A stretch of 64,000 nucleotides of DNA, taken from the NCBI RefSeq assembly GCF_901000735.1, contig NC_081541.1, positions 31,204,060-31,268,059 of the forward strand. Direction: 5' to 3'. The DNA comes from Corylus avellana (taxonomy: Eukaryota > Streptophyta > Magnoliopsida > Fagales > Betulaceae). Position 1 is the first letter of the stretch; every line of letters starts with the position of its first letter. A program made the translations under genes and the position numbers. Of the stretch, positions 21,101-32,353 are shown one piece after another. The notes under the pieces were generated by a model. That model was not told where the DNA came from. It was given only the letters and a program-made list of their open reading frames with translations, and did no database searches.

Positions 21101-24100
21101 CTGTGGAATTAGAATTCGAACTCACTTAAATCACTACTTATCTTAAAACTTTAACTTTAAAAAAATAAAAAATAAAAAATTAACCATTTAATCAATACTT
21201 TAACAATTTCTAAAGAATACCTGAAATGTTGAAGCAGTGGAGAGAAAACGAGCTGCTAAGGTTCCACATACAAACGCAGCTGAACCTACCCCAGCTAGAA
21301 TTCCAAATGCTGGTGCCCGTTCACATTCTGGAATTTTATCTGCCTGAGAAGCAACAAACACACACAGTTTCAACACACAGCAGAAGATTTTTTTTTGTTT
21401 TTTTGTTTTTGGGTGAGTTTGAAGGAAGAAACAAATGCTCGATCTATTCCCAGCCCTTGTTTTCAAATGCTAGGGACGTGCTATAAGAGCTTTGGCAGTC
21501 TCACATAGTAATCAACTTTCCCCGTTATAAATCTTATGAGAATGCTTTGATATAAATTTTCAGCTTATTATAAAAGAAGCTGATCTGTTGGTATCTTATC
21601 TTGCTTTCTTCCAGAAAATAACATGGAAACCTTTGATCGGATGGTTTTGGTGGTTTTTTCACTGCCCCTTAACCCTTCTTGCCTTTTGCTTTTATCTAAT
21701 TCGCTGACTGGTATAACAGCTAAAGACTAACTCAAGGGATGGTAATTTGTGTGTTGGCGTGTTGAGTTTGAATTGAGTCGACTCATAGGTTAACTCAAAC
21801 CCGACCCATTTAATATAACAGATTAAACTTACCCTAACACAGCATCACAACCCATTTAAATAAGCGAATGACAGGAAACACCTATATAATCTGCTTAATA
21901 AACAAGTTGTGTTGGGTTAACTTGCAAAACCCATTTAACAAATAGGTTGTATTGGGTTTACCCAAACACGACCCGTTTGACCAATTTTGACATGTACCTT
22001 TAGCCTTTTGGGGGTTCTGTTTTTCAATTGTAAAAGATAAATAAATTTGTTTTTTATACAGGTATTGGGTCACATATGGGTTAAATGAGTTGACTTGGGA
22101 TTGACTAATTTATAAAACGGGTTAATCGACCCAAGTCCATTTCCATCCAGCCACTTGAACATGCATCTTGGCATAACAGCTTGAGACTTAAGCACAGATA
22201 CAAGCTATAGGGGGTGGCTTGGGGGGGGAATAAATTACCACATAAGCCAGAGCAAGGCAGTTGGTGCAGCCATCAGAGACCATGGCAGTGAGAGTCCTGA
22301 TGACGAAGTAGGCATAAAAGAAGTTGGTCGCCCTGCTATATGCCAATATTACTGCACAAATATTTTCCTCCCCTCGTTAGTATAACATTTATTCATCCAT
22401 CTCAAATCTGTATCAACCCATTTCATCCTCAACAATTTTGGGTGGAAAAAAGGGTAAAAGTATACATTAATGTTTAATTATCACTTAACTATTAATTTCC
22501 CATGCCATTTTGGTCAACCACTTGCTTCAAAAGTCATCAAGATGTGAAAAGCTTACAGACAAGAGTGGGTTTGTAGGCCCAAAAACGCACTCATATATAT
22601 ATATATCACCAAATATTAATAAGGGAAGGAAAGAATTATACCTAGTGGAATGATGGAGAGTGTAATGGGGAGGGTGAGCAGGGCTTTTCTCCCGTACTCG
22701 TCCGACAGATTCCCAATTACTGGTGTGATTATCATTGCTCCCAATCCTATGATCTGCATCATCACATTTCCTGAAACTTAAATTCAATAACAAAAACTAT
22801 ATATTTACCAAAACAGCAAAATATATATTTTGCTGTTTTGGTAAATATTTTTTTGTGTGTGTGATTCATCCTTGTCAAGTGTAAAAGTAGTGCACTATAA
22901 AAAGTGATCTAAATTATAGTAATGGGCTTTGACTAGTTTCTGTACTGAGCTTGCTTCACCACACATTCATGTAGGTCCATTCGCCATGGAAAAGGAAAGT
23001 GACCCACTTCTCTCTCTCTCTGGTTACGTCCTAGAAGATTCCCCTTCCCCCTTTTTTCCTACTAACAGCCCCTTTCAATCTTCTGAACATATTTGTACCT
23101 CATCAGATCACCAATCTGGGATGCAAGATTGATATCAGACGATTCAGACTGTCTCAACTTCTACTTTTATGCCGAAAAAGAGGCGATTAGAGTGGCATCT
23201 TTACTTGGACATCAACATAATAAAATTTATTTATTCATTTTTGGCATGTTTACACAAAGGGAGAAAAGGAGAGAAAGAGACTCGAACTAGTAACCTCCGC
23301 TTTATTAGGTATAGTCCCGTTAAGCTACCCCATTGTGTTTTTAGATGGCAGATAATAGAGTTTTTTTTTTTTTTTTAATGAAATTTAACTGAATCTTCAA
23401 ATGAAATTGCAAATTAACCCAAAAAATCAAAAACACTAAATCAAGCTCTTTTTGGTTATTAAGGAAGTGGGTGGCTAAAGGGAAAGGGGCCTCAAAATTG
23501 GACTTTATTTACCCGAAAATTGAGTCCTAAAAATGGGTACTTATTCTATCTTTAGACTGACTTTGTTAAGCAACCTATAAATTATAATATTTACAGACAA
23601 TTTAATCAAAAATAAATAAAGAAAGTGTGTTTGAAACATGGATGTAGCAGGTGCAGCTGCGAAAGTAGACGTTTCAATTACATAGAATAGAATAATGGTA
23701 GCTGAAAAAGCATTGATTTTATTCGATATATCTCTACTTATTTTTCAAACTTAAGAAAAAAAAAAAATTAGAAAAATATGAATGGCTATGGAGAGCCAAC
23801 ATGGTAGGTTTGAAGCTTAGGTTGGGATATTCAAGGCCTGCAAGTTACGTGTATGTCCAAGACTGCACATTTAAAGCTATTATATCGCGTTAAGATACGT
23901 CTTTGGAATCATCTGAGACCCCCATTAAATTTGAAAGAAAAAGGGCAAAACTGAAAATGACCAATTTTTTTAATTTTAAAAAATAAATAAATTACACACT
24001 ATTAATTAACCGACTCTCTCTCTCTATATCTTTTATTACCATGCAAAATGTGGAATTAATTGACCATGCTTAACAATAATTGAGATCTAATACAACTTTG

Positions 24101-24483
24101 TATTGGACGTTAAACCACCAATTTGTCAACAAAATTAATATTTAATTAAAAATTAAAATTTAATTGATATTGATCTTCTTCCCTGATGGCCTTAACCCAA
24201 AAACAGAAAAAGTATTGTGGAGTTTAAGGAAGAAAATTGTTGGAAAAAATGAAAAGCATGAGAAGAAGAAGATGAAGAAGAAGAACCGGCGAGAAGAATC
24301 AGAAACGTACGTACGTACCGCTTGTTGGGAACCGGTGAGGTAAATTGCGAGGGAGCACTCGTCTTGACCGGGGCAAAGAGCTAGCATGGTGACGTCGGTG
24401 ATGGCCGGAATCACCGTGAAGTTGGCAAAGGTTGAGAGGAAAACCGTCACGAAGAGGTGGCTCAAACCTGAAAGCTTCTCCAT
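18180..24483 (-). CDS. major facilitator superfamily transporter (At2g16980-like)
   Basis: Fourteen exons join in frame on the minus strand to 440 aa: 24483-24319, 22753-22642, 22351-22239, 21343-21221, 20891-20689, 20594-20519, 20197-20111, 19954-19874, 19608-19576, 19431-19378, 19293-19252, 18902-18824, 18735-18665 and 18263-18180. It starts MEKLSGLSHLFVTVFLS. The loop after the second helix reads GNLSDEYGRKALLTLP, a classic MFS signature (GxxxDxxGRK), followed by the 'LAYSRATNFFYAYFVI' helix. Later exons encode GILAGVGSAAFVCGTLAARF and SIVSKQVGPIEQ. The pattern is that of a 12-helix polytopic membrane carrier of the group annotated as hippocampus-abundant-transcript-like/tetracycline-transporter-like; the substrate is unknown. 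Exons are short and introns host a MITE (19009-19182), a tRNA-like SINE (about 23250-23325) and, in intron 3, a dispersed repeat rich in 'aacccgacccattt' motifs (21730-22130). No lesion seen. Confidence 0.92.
19009..19182. mobile_element. small foldback MITE in an intron of the MFS gene
   Basis: The left end ctacaattggttgttcgaat and the right end attcaaacaaccaattgttg are inverted copies, followed inward by gcacac/gtgtgc. The 174-bp element lies in the intron between 19251 and 18903. Its middle contains a short GC-rich palindromic section (gcaggcgtgg... and ...cctgcc). Confidence 0.65.
23250..23325 (-). mobile_element. tRNA-like SINE fragment in intron 1 of the MFS gene
   Basis: Read on the minus strand, a GGGGTAGCTTAACGGGAC A-box-like motif is followed about 30 bp later by CTAGTTCGAGTC, a B-box-like motif. 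The same module occurs at 49168-49226 and 52247-52303, so this is a dispersed family. Confidence 0.55.
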
Positions 24484-24534
24484 ATCTCTCCAGAAATATC
24501 TAAAAGAAAAGCTGTTTCAGTGGGAAATGAAAGT

Positions 24535-24570
<36 letters not shown>

Positions 24571-27290
24571 TTAATGGGTTTTTGCGTATTGTACGTGCTA
24601 GCTTTTGCTTTTTTTTTCCCCTCTTAAATGGGTGCGCGAGTGTACGTGTGAGAGACAGATTAGGAGAGTGAGGGGGAAAATGAAGACATTTTTCTGTGTT
24701 TCATGTCGTTTTCTGAGTGCGCGTAGCTTCTAAGATATTGTAAAGATAAATCGACAGAATTCAACACAGGTTACATAAACAAAGAGGAAAGAATGACTTT
24801 TTTCAAAAAGTTGGTTTGTCCCGAAAATAATTATGAGTTTGTTTCTAGAAGGAGGAATAGAGTTTTATAATGAATTTGGATCCAGAGGAAATTCAGTTTG
24901 TTTTCTTTGCCATCGGGATCTCTTTTAGTTTATTGTCTAAATGTGATATAACTTTTAAAATTATGAATATATTAAAATTTAATAATAATTACCTCAAATT
25001 CAATGATGATTATAAAACTCACGTCACATTTAGGAGGACACAAGGACAACTCTAGCATTATGCATATGAAATTGTGCATAATTTTTAAAAATGTAGTTAA
25101 TCATTTGACAAAATTGCAATTTGGCATTTAAAATTATAATTTAATCTTTAAAATTGTGGATTTAAAAAAAAAAAAAAAACATCTTCTTACCTGCAATTTA
25201 AAAACATAAACGCAAATTTTTTACATTTTCAAATCAAAAATTTTTAAAAGTGAAATCTCAAATAATTTATTTTTTTCGATTTAATTTAAAAACGTAGATC
25301 CAAAGTAAGCTTTCAAATAAGATGATAGCTCGGGATCCCCTCAAATCCTTGAGGGAATTTGAGATTCTCAAATCGTTAATCTTGACCGTCCATCTTAATC
25401 CAACAGTCTACATAGCACTACGTGTCTCATTAGTCAGAAAATAATAAAATATTATTTAAAATTTAAAAATTAAATCAAAATTAAAAAAAAAAATCAATTC
25501 AATTTTTAGAAAAAAAAAAATGGGTGGCCGGCCACCCCCTATGAGGTGGCCAGTCAGCCCTTTTTTAAAAAAATTGAATTGAATTTTATTATTATTTTAA
25601 TTTTGATTTAATTTTGTTTTTAATTTAAATAATATTTTATTATTTTTTAATTAGTCCAGCACGTGGCGCTAAGTAAAACGTTGGATGGAGATGGACAGAC
25701 AGGATTACAGGATTTGAGGGGACCCTGATCCATGATATATTATGTGAAATTAAGTTTTGGCCTTATAGTAATAAATTAGCTTCGTTATAATCTATAATAA
25801 ATTACCTTGTGTTGAACCGACAACAACTAAATTGACCAGTTTGTCGCTTACTACGAGGCTAAAGTAAGTCGGAATCACGCCCACTGTACAACATTATCCA
25901 ACACCATCTTTAACCGCCCATATTTCTCTCTTATCTCATTGCTTATGTCAGACATTGACAGTTTTAACCACAAAAGTACCTTCAAATTTTCAATGCAGGA
26001 AATATATATTATAACTGATTTCTTTCTTTGGCCAAATTATAACTGAACTTCTTTCTTTGGCCAATTGGCCAAGTCTAGATTCAAAAGGAAGGAAGAAAAC
26101 ATGAATACAAGAAAAAAAGGTTGTAATATTTCTGTCCAAAAACAAAATTTAGAAAAGTATTGTGATAAAATTTTTTTTTTTTTTTTTTCCTGAGAAAAAT
26201 GACAGGAGAGCGATCAATTGTAACTATTATATTTGGACGTGAGTATAGTAGCACTTGCTCACTGAAAACTATCTAGGAGAGGCTTAAACGGCCGAAACTG
26301 CAGGCACTTGTTCCCTTAAGACTAATTGAACCATAGTTTTACAGTCTCACCAGAATATTAGTTGTTTTCAAATCGATTAATACTAATCAGGCTTGTGTGA
26401 GTAATTCTCCATTGCATAGAGCCGAATGCACGCTGTATAGTGATGTGTTTCATTGTTTATGAGGAAACTAACCCATGTTGGTAAGGTCAAGAGTATCTGC
26501 AAATATTAGCAAGTAATTTCCATTATTTTATAGAAAACTGCTTTTCAAAGAACTCTAGCTTCTCTACCACGTAGCAATGCCATTACATTTAAAATAAAAA
26601 GTTGATCGATTGGCTTTGTAAAGAGATAAAGTTGTGTTTCCATTATGAGTAACATCTCCAATCACGTACTAACATGTGTCAAAAATTATAAAATAATTGA
26701 AAGTATAGCATTTTCCTTCCATTTTTATTAAATACTAGTGCAACGGTAGGATTCGAAGAAAGTAGATATATTTTAGCTTTAAGAAAGTAGAATCTAGGCT
26801 TTGTCACTTCATAACAACTAAGGAATTTAGTTTGGGCCGGCCGGGCCTGGATGGGCCGGGCCTAAGTCCCTTTTAAACCAAGAACCTGAACAATTTGGAA
26901 AGTGGAAATAGAAGGATTTTTGTTTGTCGCACACCTGCCTTGTTTGGCTGGGCCAAATTTGGTTTTGTTTTAGGTTTTTTGTTAAAACCCATGTGAGTTT
27001 CTTGTTTGGCCCTTCTAGTCCAAAACCCAAAGTGAAAATGAAAATGGAGATGAACACCTTGAAATTTTGTGCTAGCCCAAATTTTTGTGTCTCGGCATCC
27101 AAAACCCAACGGTAAAATAATTGCCCAACAAACAGCCCACACGTTTGCCTGACACCCATGCAAAGTAATGATCTAACCATTACCATGTGCGAGCCTATCT
27201 CAGTGAAGTTGTGATTCACAGTGAACGTAAACAAATAGCAAAAACTTTCTTAAAAAAAATTAAAATAATAGAAAAACTTTGTTAAAAAAC
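24484..27290. other. spacer between the MFS gene and the MULE
   Basis: 24484-24900 is the presumptive promoter side of the transporter and includes an (AT)n tract at 24539-24564. A foldback element occupies about 25330-25731. 26825-27230 contains GC-rich 'gggccggccgggcc' sequence and a minus-strand open frame of 135 codons whose product is not recognisable; it looks like a dispersed repeat rather than a gene. No convincing exon elsewhere. Confidence 0.55.
25330..25731. mobile_element. foldback MITE with a GC-rich ggccggcc centre
   Basis: The left end gggatcccctcaaatcc matches the inverse of the right end ggatttgaggggaccc. Arms of more than 150 bp converge on an AT-rich stem and a centre reading gggtggccggccacccc. 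The 'gtggcc.gccac' centre recalls the element nested in the MULE's left terminal repeat (27500-27765). Confidence 0.65.
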
Positions 27291-27300
27291 AATAAAAATA

Positions 27301-28518
27301 AGGGTTAAATACTTCAGACCCCCCTGAGGTTTCACAACTTTTTTTTTTTTCTCATAAAATTTCATTTTTATCACAGGAGGTCCTTGTGGTTTTGATAATA
27401 GACCAAGTTAGTCCTCCGTCAGTTGACCGTTAGTTGACTTAACAGAAAGCCACGTGGACCAATCAAATGTTGACACGTGACACCCACTTAATTTTTTTTT
27501 TTTAAATTAAAAAAAAAATATATTTTCTAAACAAAAAAAAATTGGGGTGGCCGAGCCACCCCTTGGGCCATTGGGGGTGGTTTCGGCCACCCTCAAGGCT
27601 CCATGGGGGTGGCCGAGCCACCCCAAGTGGTTACTGGGGGTGGTTTCAGCCACCCCCTTGGCCTCCAAGGCCACCCCCAATTTTTTTTGTTTTTGTTTTT
27701 GTTTTTGTTTCTTTTGTTTTTGTTTAGAAAATACTTTTTTTTTTTTTTTCATTTAAAAAAAAAGGAAATCATATATAAAATCATTAGGTCAACGCGCTTT
27801 TATTAAAAACTCCCTGGGTATTTTTTTTGGAAATTTAGTCCCTAGGTCACTCGAAATTACTAGAAACTCCCTACCGTCAATTTTTGTTAACTGCTGTTAT
27901 TTGAGTTAAACGAACCGTTTCACTTAAGTCCACCTTAGTCGAATTTTTGTATCCTACGTGTTCACATTGGACACGTAGGGTATAAAACTCACCGTTTTGG
28001 ACCATCCAAAACGGTGAGTTTGGCTTAAACTTGAGGGCTTCTTTTTTGAAACGCTCAAGTTTCATATGGTCAAAAAAACAAACCACCCGATACACCTCAA
28101 GCGGCAACCCACCGACGCAGACCCCGCCAGCAACAGAACCACCGGCAACAGAACCCACCGGCGACAGTACCCACCGGTTAAATCAGTCATTCTGGCGTCA
28201 CTTTTCCGGCTAGGTTTCCGTCAAATCACAATATTTTGAATCGGAAAAATCTGGTTTCAACGAAGGTATTTTCCGAAATTTATTTGTGGGTTTTGTTGAT
28301 TGACTAAAATGGAAGCCTTTAATAGTTGTTTTTTGAATTTTTTTTGTTGTGTTGGAAGCTTTTGCTCGAAACCCCATCCCCAAGCTTTTTTTTGTCCAAC
28401 ATGTCGAATATTGCACTTTTGAGCCAACATTATTGTTGATTGACAATGAGTGTGGTCCACCTTGGTTGTGGTCCTGGAATGAGATAGTTGTTTTTTCGTG
28501 TGCACTGGCAAGTTGGTC
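27301..28518 (+). repeat. left terminal inverted repeat of the MULE
   Basis: Pairs with 35556-36508 inverted. Easily recognised shared blocks are 'caacatttgattggtccacg' (inverted on the left), 'cgcgcttttattaaaaactcc', 'cctacgtgttcacattggac' and 'cttggttgtggtcctggaat'. The left copy is about 265 bp longer because of an inserted MITE (27500-27765). Confidence 0.9.
27500..27765. mobile_element. GC-rich palindromic MITE nested in the left MULE terminal repeat
   Basis: Absent from the right terminal repeat at the matching place. Its outer arms read 'attttctaaacaaaaa' on the left and 'tttttgtttagaaaat' on the right. The core (27541-27680) is a set of palindromic 'ggggtggccgagccacccc'-type units, two perfect and others imperfect, giving strong local secondary structure. 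Confidence 0.75.
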
Positions 28519-29464
28519 AAGGGGGATTTTTTCAACTGTATAACCATTTATTTTATTTTTTTGCTTCTCTACTCAAATAGTGGATTGCTGAGGACATGAA
28601 AATAGGAATTCTTTGTGCATAGTTTACGCCAGTTTCATCATTCTACAATTGAGCAGCATTTTTTTAATTTTTTTTTTTTTTTTTTACCTAATAGTTCATG
28701 CCATACTTTTCTATGCATGTCTTTGTTTTTAGGTCCTCCAATATTTTTGCCACCTTTTTAGTTGATGAGAAAAAAGTTCAATTATTGAAAGAAATGTTAA
28801 TCATATTAGTATTAATATTTGAAAGAAAAGTATTTTTCAATGGAGAAAAAGTGGTATTATTATTGAGATATGATAGATTGTGGTTGGTTGGGTTTTGATG
28901 ACTTTGTAAATTTTTTTAGGGAAGTTTCATCATTCTACAATTGAGCAGTATTATATACGTGGTTGGATGTTACGGCTAATTTCTTCTTATTGCATGTTTG
29001 ATTACACTGCATATTTGCATGTTTGTAGGGAGCCGCCTATGCTCATATACCATCTCTAGCTACTACACTAACAACTTAGTATTGTTTAGATTACAAATTG
29101 AGCAGTACTATTTCTGCAGGGGAATCACATTTTAAACAATGTGATTATCTTTTGTTTAGGGTTTAGGGTACATTTTTTTTCCCAGTATTGTTTAGATTAC
29201 AAATTGAAGTAAGAACAATTTTTTGGCAAGCTTGATTTTATTTTTCTTTTATGAGCTTGATTATTCTCTCACATGTCAGTTATATATTGTTAGGTTCATA
29301 TTATAAGATGAACAGGAGGAAAAAAGATTTCGGGAAAGGAGACAATGAAAGCGAATTCTACGATGGGAAGATGAAAAAGGTTTGTGAATTTTATTTAGTG
29401 AAACCCATTAGGGAACTGTGATTACTTCTAATAATTGTGAGTTTCACTGTAGAATGAATAGTCA
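28519..29464 (+). other. MULE internal region upstream of the GRF gene
   Basis: AT-rich DNA. A short open segment beginning with an ATG at 29309 and ending in a donor-like AAG|GTTTGT near 29379 could be an upstream non-coding exon, because joining it to the acceptor before 29465 reaches a stop at once. No other exon seen. Confidence 0.4.
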
Positions 29465-29911
29465 ATGTCGTTGGCATCTATAATATCATCGGTCAAAGAG
29501 GATATGGAACCTGTGCAGTGTAGGTGCGGACTTACAAGCCCAATTATAACATCCACTACTATAAAAAATCCTGGGAGGCGATTCTATGGGTGTGCTATGT
29601 ATGACCGTAAAAAGGTATTTGAATTTGGATAATTTGGTTTTAAGAAATAGTTATTACTTCGTGCTTGTTCCTAATTATCAGATTTTTTTGTGTAATTACA
29701 GAAAGTTGGCGAATGTCGTTTTTTCCAATGGTATGACGAAGAAACCTGTGCTCGCGGAAGGGAGGTCCTACCTAGGCTGTATAAACAAGTTCATTCCCTG
29801 AAAGGTGAAGTGTCATTACTTAGGGGCAAATTAAAGATCCAAACATATATGTTGGTTTTTTTGTTGGTGATTTGTGTACTGTTGATTTGTCTAAGGTTGA
29901 TGGGGCATTGA
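29465..29911 (+). CDS. GRF zinc-finger protein with coiled coil and C-terminal membrane anchor (MULE-encoded)
   Basis: Two exons (29465-29614 and 29702-29911) join in phase 0 to 119 aa. Residues about 19-63 form a GRF-type zinc finger: CRCGLTSPIITSTTIKNPGR, RRFYGCAMY, then CRFFQWYDEE in exon 2. The predicted ligands are CxC...C...C, and FFQW is typical of the family. It is followed by a short heptad-like segment (LPRLYKQVHSLKGEVSLLRG) and a hydrophobic stretch (MLVFLLVICVLLICL) ending four residues before the stop, which looks like a tail anchor. Sitting between the MULE's left repeat and the convergent transposase, it is the element's second gene. GRF fingers bind nucleic acid in other proteins; a role in transposition is inference. 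The reading frame is clean while the transposase is broken. Confidence 0.72.
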
Positions 29912-30450
29912 GGCATGAGAATGAGGCAATTAGATATTATGAGTGGAATAGACTATCTATTTTGTTGTTGTCAAGGATATTGTTTACTGAGCTATGTTGT
30001 CCACAACAATATATGGTTATGGCTTCTATGTAACAACTATTTTCATGCATTGAAGGTTGGCTGATTACTTTTATGGAACAACTATTTCCATGCATTAGTT
30101 TTATTCGTATGCGGCAATTTATGATTATTTGTAAGTTGCTCTTAAGTCTAAAATATTGAACCCTGCAGTAGAATTTGCAGGCAGAATTAATTTTTTCTGT
30201 CCACTAATACGATCCGGAATTGGTAATTGCCATGACCAAATTCCAAAATGTAATTCAATAACTAACAGTGCACGTTTAATGCTTCATGAACAACATTGAA
30301 GCTAACAAGCACATAAAGTCCCAAAATGAATCCCCCAATTGTTTTTTATATTACAAACAAAAAACAAAAAAAGCCGACATATAACTTGATTATGAAATGG
30401 GTATGCGGGAAAAAGGCAAAAGGAAGAGATCTGGTAAGTGATAAATGTGG
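29912..30450. other. intergenic gap between the two convergent MULE genes
   Basis: About 540 bp of AT-rich DNA containing the 3' ends of both genes. No repeat or hairpin terminator was identified. Confidence 0.5.
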
Positions 30451-31135
30451 TCATTGCGTGGCACCACTTCCTCGGCTTCTTAGTACACGTGTAGCCCTAC
30501 GTGTACTACCATGATGTGATGATTCTGCTGCTGCTTCCGCCTGTGGTTCATGTTGGGATCCAAAGAATGCGTTAACAAAAATAATAGTTAAGACAAATAT
30601 TATTTTTTTAAAAAAAAAACCAAAAAAAACCGGAAATCATTGTGAATATTACTTTCTTAAGCACAAGTATATGAGTTTTTTTAAGCACAAAAAAACTTGA
30701 ATTTTACCTGTGACTAAGTAGCCCTACATGCACGTACACTTGGCTGTGATGACCTGTGGGTTTCTGTCTCTACCTGTGGTTCATGTTGGGATCCAAAAAA
30801 TACTTTTTTTTTTTTTTTAAAAAAAAGGGGAATCATTGTGAAATAAGAGTTTTCTTAATCACAATAAAACTTGGATTTTACCTGTGACTGAGTAGCCCTA
30901 CGTGTACGTACATTTGGCTGTGATGACCCGTGGGCTTCTGCTTCTGCCTGTGGTTCATGTTGAGATCCAAAAAATGCGTTAAAAAAAAAATAAAGGGAAT
31001 CATCGTGAAATATGAGTTTTCTTAAGCACAAAAAAACTTGGATTTTACCTGTGACTGAGTAGCCCTACGTGTACGTACACTTGGCTGTGATGCCCCATGG
31101 GCTTCTGCTTCTGGGTGGGGTTGAGCTTGTGATCC
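30451..31135 (-). repeat. tandem array of a phase-0 exon-intron unit at the 3' end of the transposase gene
   Basis: Minus-strand exons 31135-31049 (29 codons), 30947-30882 (22), 30773-30708 (22) and 30540-30451 (29 plus stop) share the module (A/V)E(A/T)E.H..SQPSVRTRRATQSQ or parts of it. Each internal unit ends CACAG|GTAAAA and each of the last three exons is preceded by ACCACAG. The units, including the introns (101, 108 and 167 bp), are homologous along their length. The third exon has an in-frame TAG at 30714-30716. Confidence 0.8.
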
Positions 31136-32013
31136 CTACAATAATTTAACAAAACATTAAAACAAATACCAACAATAATTATTATATTACTTAAATAATA
31201 ATTAAGTTAACAAATTTTGGAATATGAACCTTATGTTGTAAAATGTCTTTGTTTTACCTGTGCTTGAGCAGCATCTTTTTTCGGCTTATATTTCTTCGGT
31301 TTCCACCTCTTCCGGTCCGGGTTCAAAGGTAAATGACAACCTTTATAATTATGCCCTAAACCCCCACAATTTCTACATTTAACGATATATCCACTACGGG
31401 TTAGCTTGTAGGGGTTAGTCGACTCATCTACAGCTTTTCGCCTACTAATCTTTGGTCGACCAGGAGCCCTTCTAACGATAGGTGGCAGGATTTCATCGCA
31501 TGGATCATCAGCTGGCCATGTCTGTGGACCTTCCATGCCATAAACTTGAGCTGCATATCCTTGCATGTACTTGTCCATCTTGTAATAATCATCCAAATAA
31601 TCCTATGATTTTTGTTTATGCATGTAAATTGCAGCACAAGCATGTGAGCAAGGGATCCCACTTACCTGCCATCTTCCACATGTGCATGTGTGATGATCTA
31701 ACCGGACTAAACGCCGTGGCTCGTATATGTGCTCGATCTAAAACTCCAACTCATTCTGACACCGACTAATACAATTCCTTGCATCACTTTTTGACCTCTC
31801 CAATTTTTTCTGGATCTTTGGGCATACTGTGTAGTGCGTCGACCGGATTCCATTCCTTTTCTGCTGGAAGCGTGCCATTATTTGCAGACGAATTTCTTCA
31901 AGCATAGTCAGTATAGGCTTAATCCTAGCTTCCCTAATCCACGTGTTAAAGCTCTCAGCCAAGTTGTTTAATAACATATCACTTTTGGTTTGGCAGTTGA
32001 AAGCATGTCTGGA

Positions 32014-32353
32014 CCATGATGCCTTAGGTACACCACTAAGGTAATCGTGTACACCTTCCTCCATTGACAATATATTCGGCATGTGATGGTCAAACGCATA
32101 AACATTGGCTGCACATGCAGCCCCTCACAACTCATCTTTCATAGCTTTCCCTGTGTAGCCTTTCGCTTTGAGGTTCGCATGTAGGTGCCGAACACAAAAG
32201 CGAAAGGCTACACAGGGAAAGCTATGAAAGATGAGTTGTGGGGGGCTGCACGTGCAGCCAATGTTTTTGCGTTTGACCATCATATGCCGAATATATTGTC
32301 AATGGAGAAAGGTGCACAGGATTACCTTAGTGGTGTACCTAAGACATCATGTG
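32014..32353. repeat. 155-bp inverted duplication inside the transposase gene
   Basis: Left arm 32014-32169 and right arm 32198-32353 are inverted copies with few mismatches, separated by a 28-bp loop. The left arm is the native minus-strand coding sequence. The right arm encodes the same peptide on the plus strand (KAKGYTGKAMKDELWGAA). The right arm keeps TGG for Trp (32239-32241) where the left has TGA. Normal transposase exon sequence resumes beyond the right arm at about 32354-32383. Confidence 0.88.

Noticed and set aside
26827..27234. 135-codon minus-strand frame with Gly-Pro-rich end
   Set aside because: No recognisable domain; the region looks like a dispersed GC-rich repeat and has no splice or promoter context.
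27507..27752. Gly/Trp/Pro-rich frames on both strands
   Set aside because: They are translations of the palindromic GC repeats and poly-A/T arms of the nested MITE.
27877..28158. 93-codon minus frame and its plus counterpart at 35915-36196
   Set aside because: The pair exists because the sequence is the MULE terminal inverted repeat; no domain, and the frame is not conserved at its ends.
29309..29379. Additional N-terminal coding exon of the GRF gene
   Set aside because: Joining it to the next plausible acceptor runs into a stop codon at once; it can only be untranslated.
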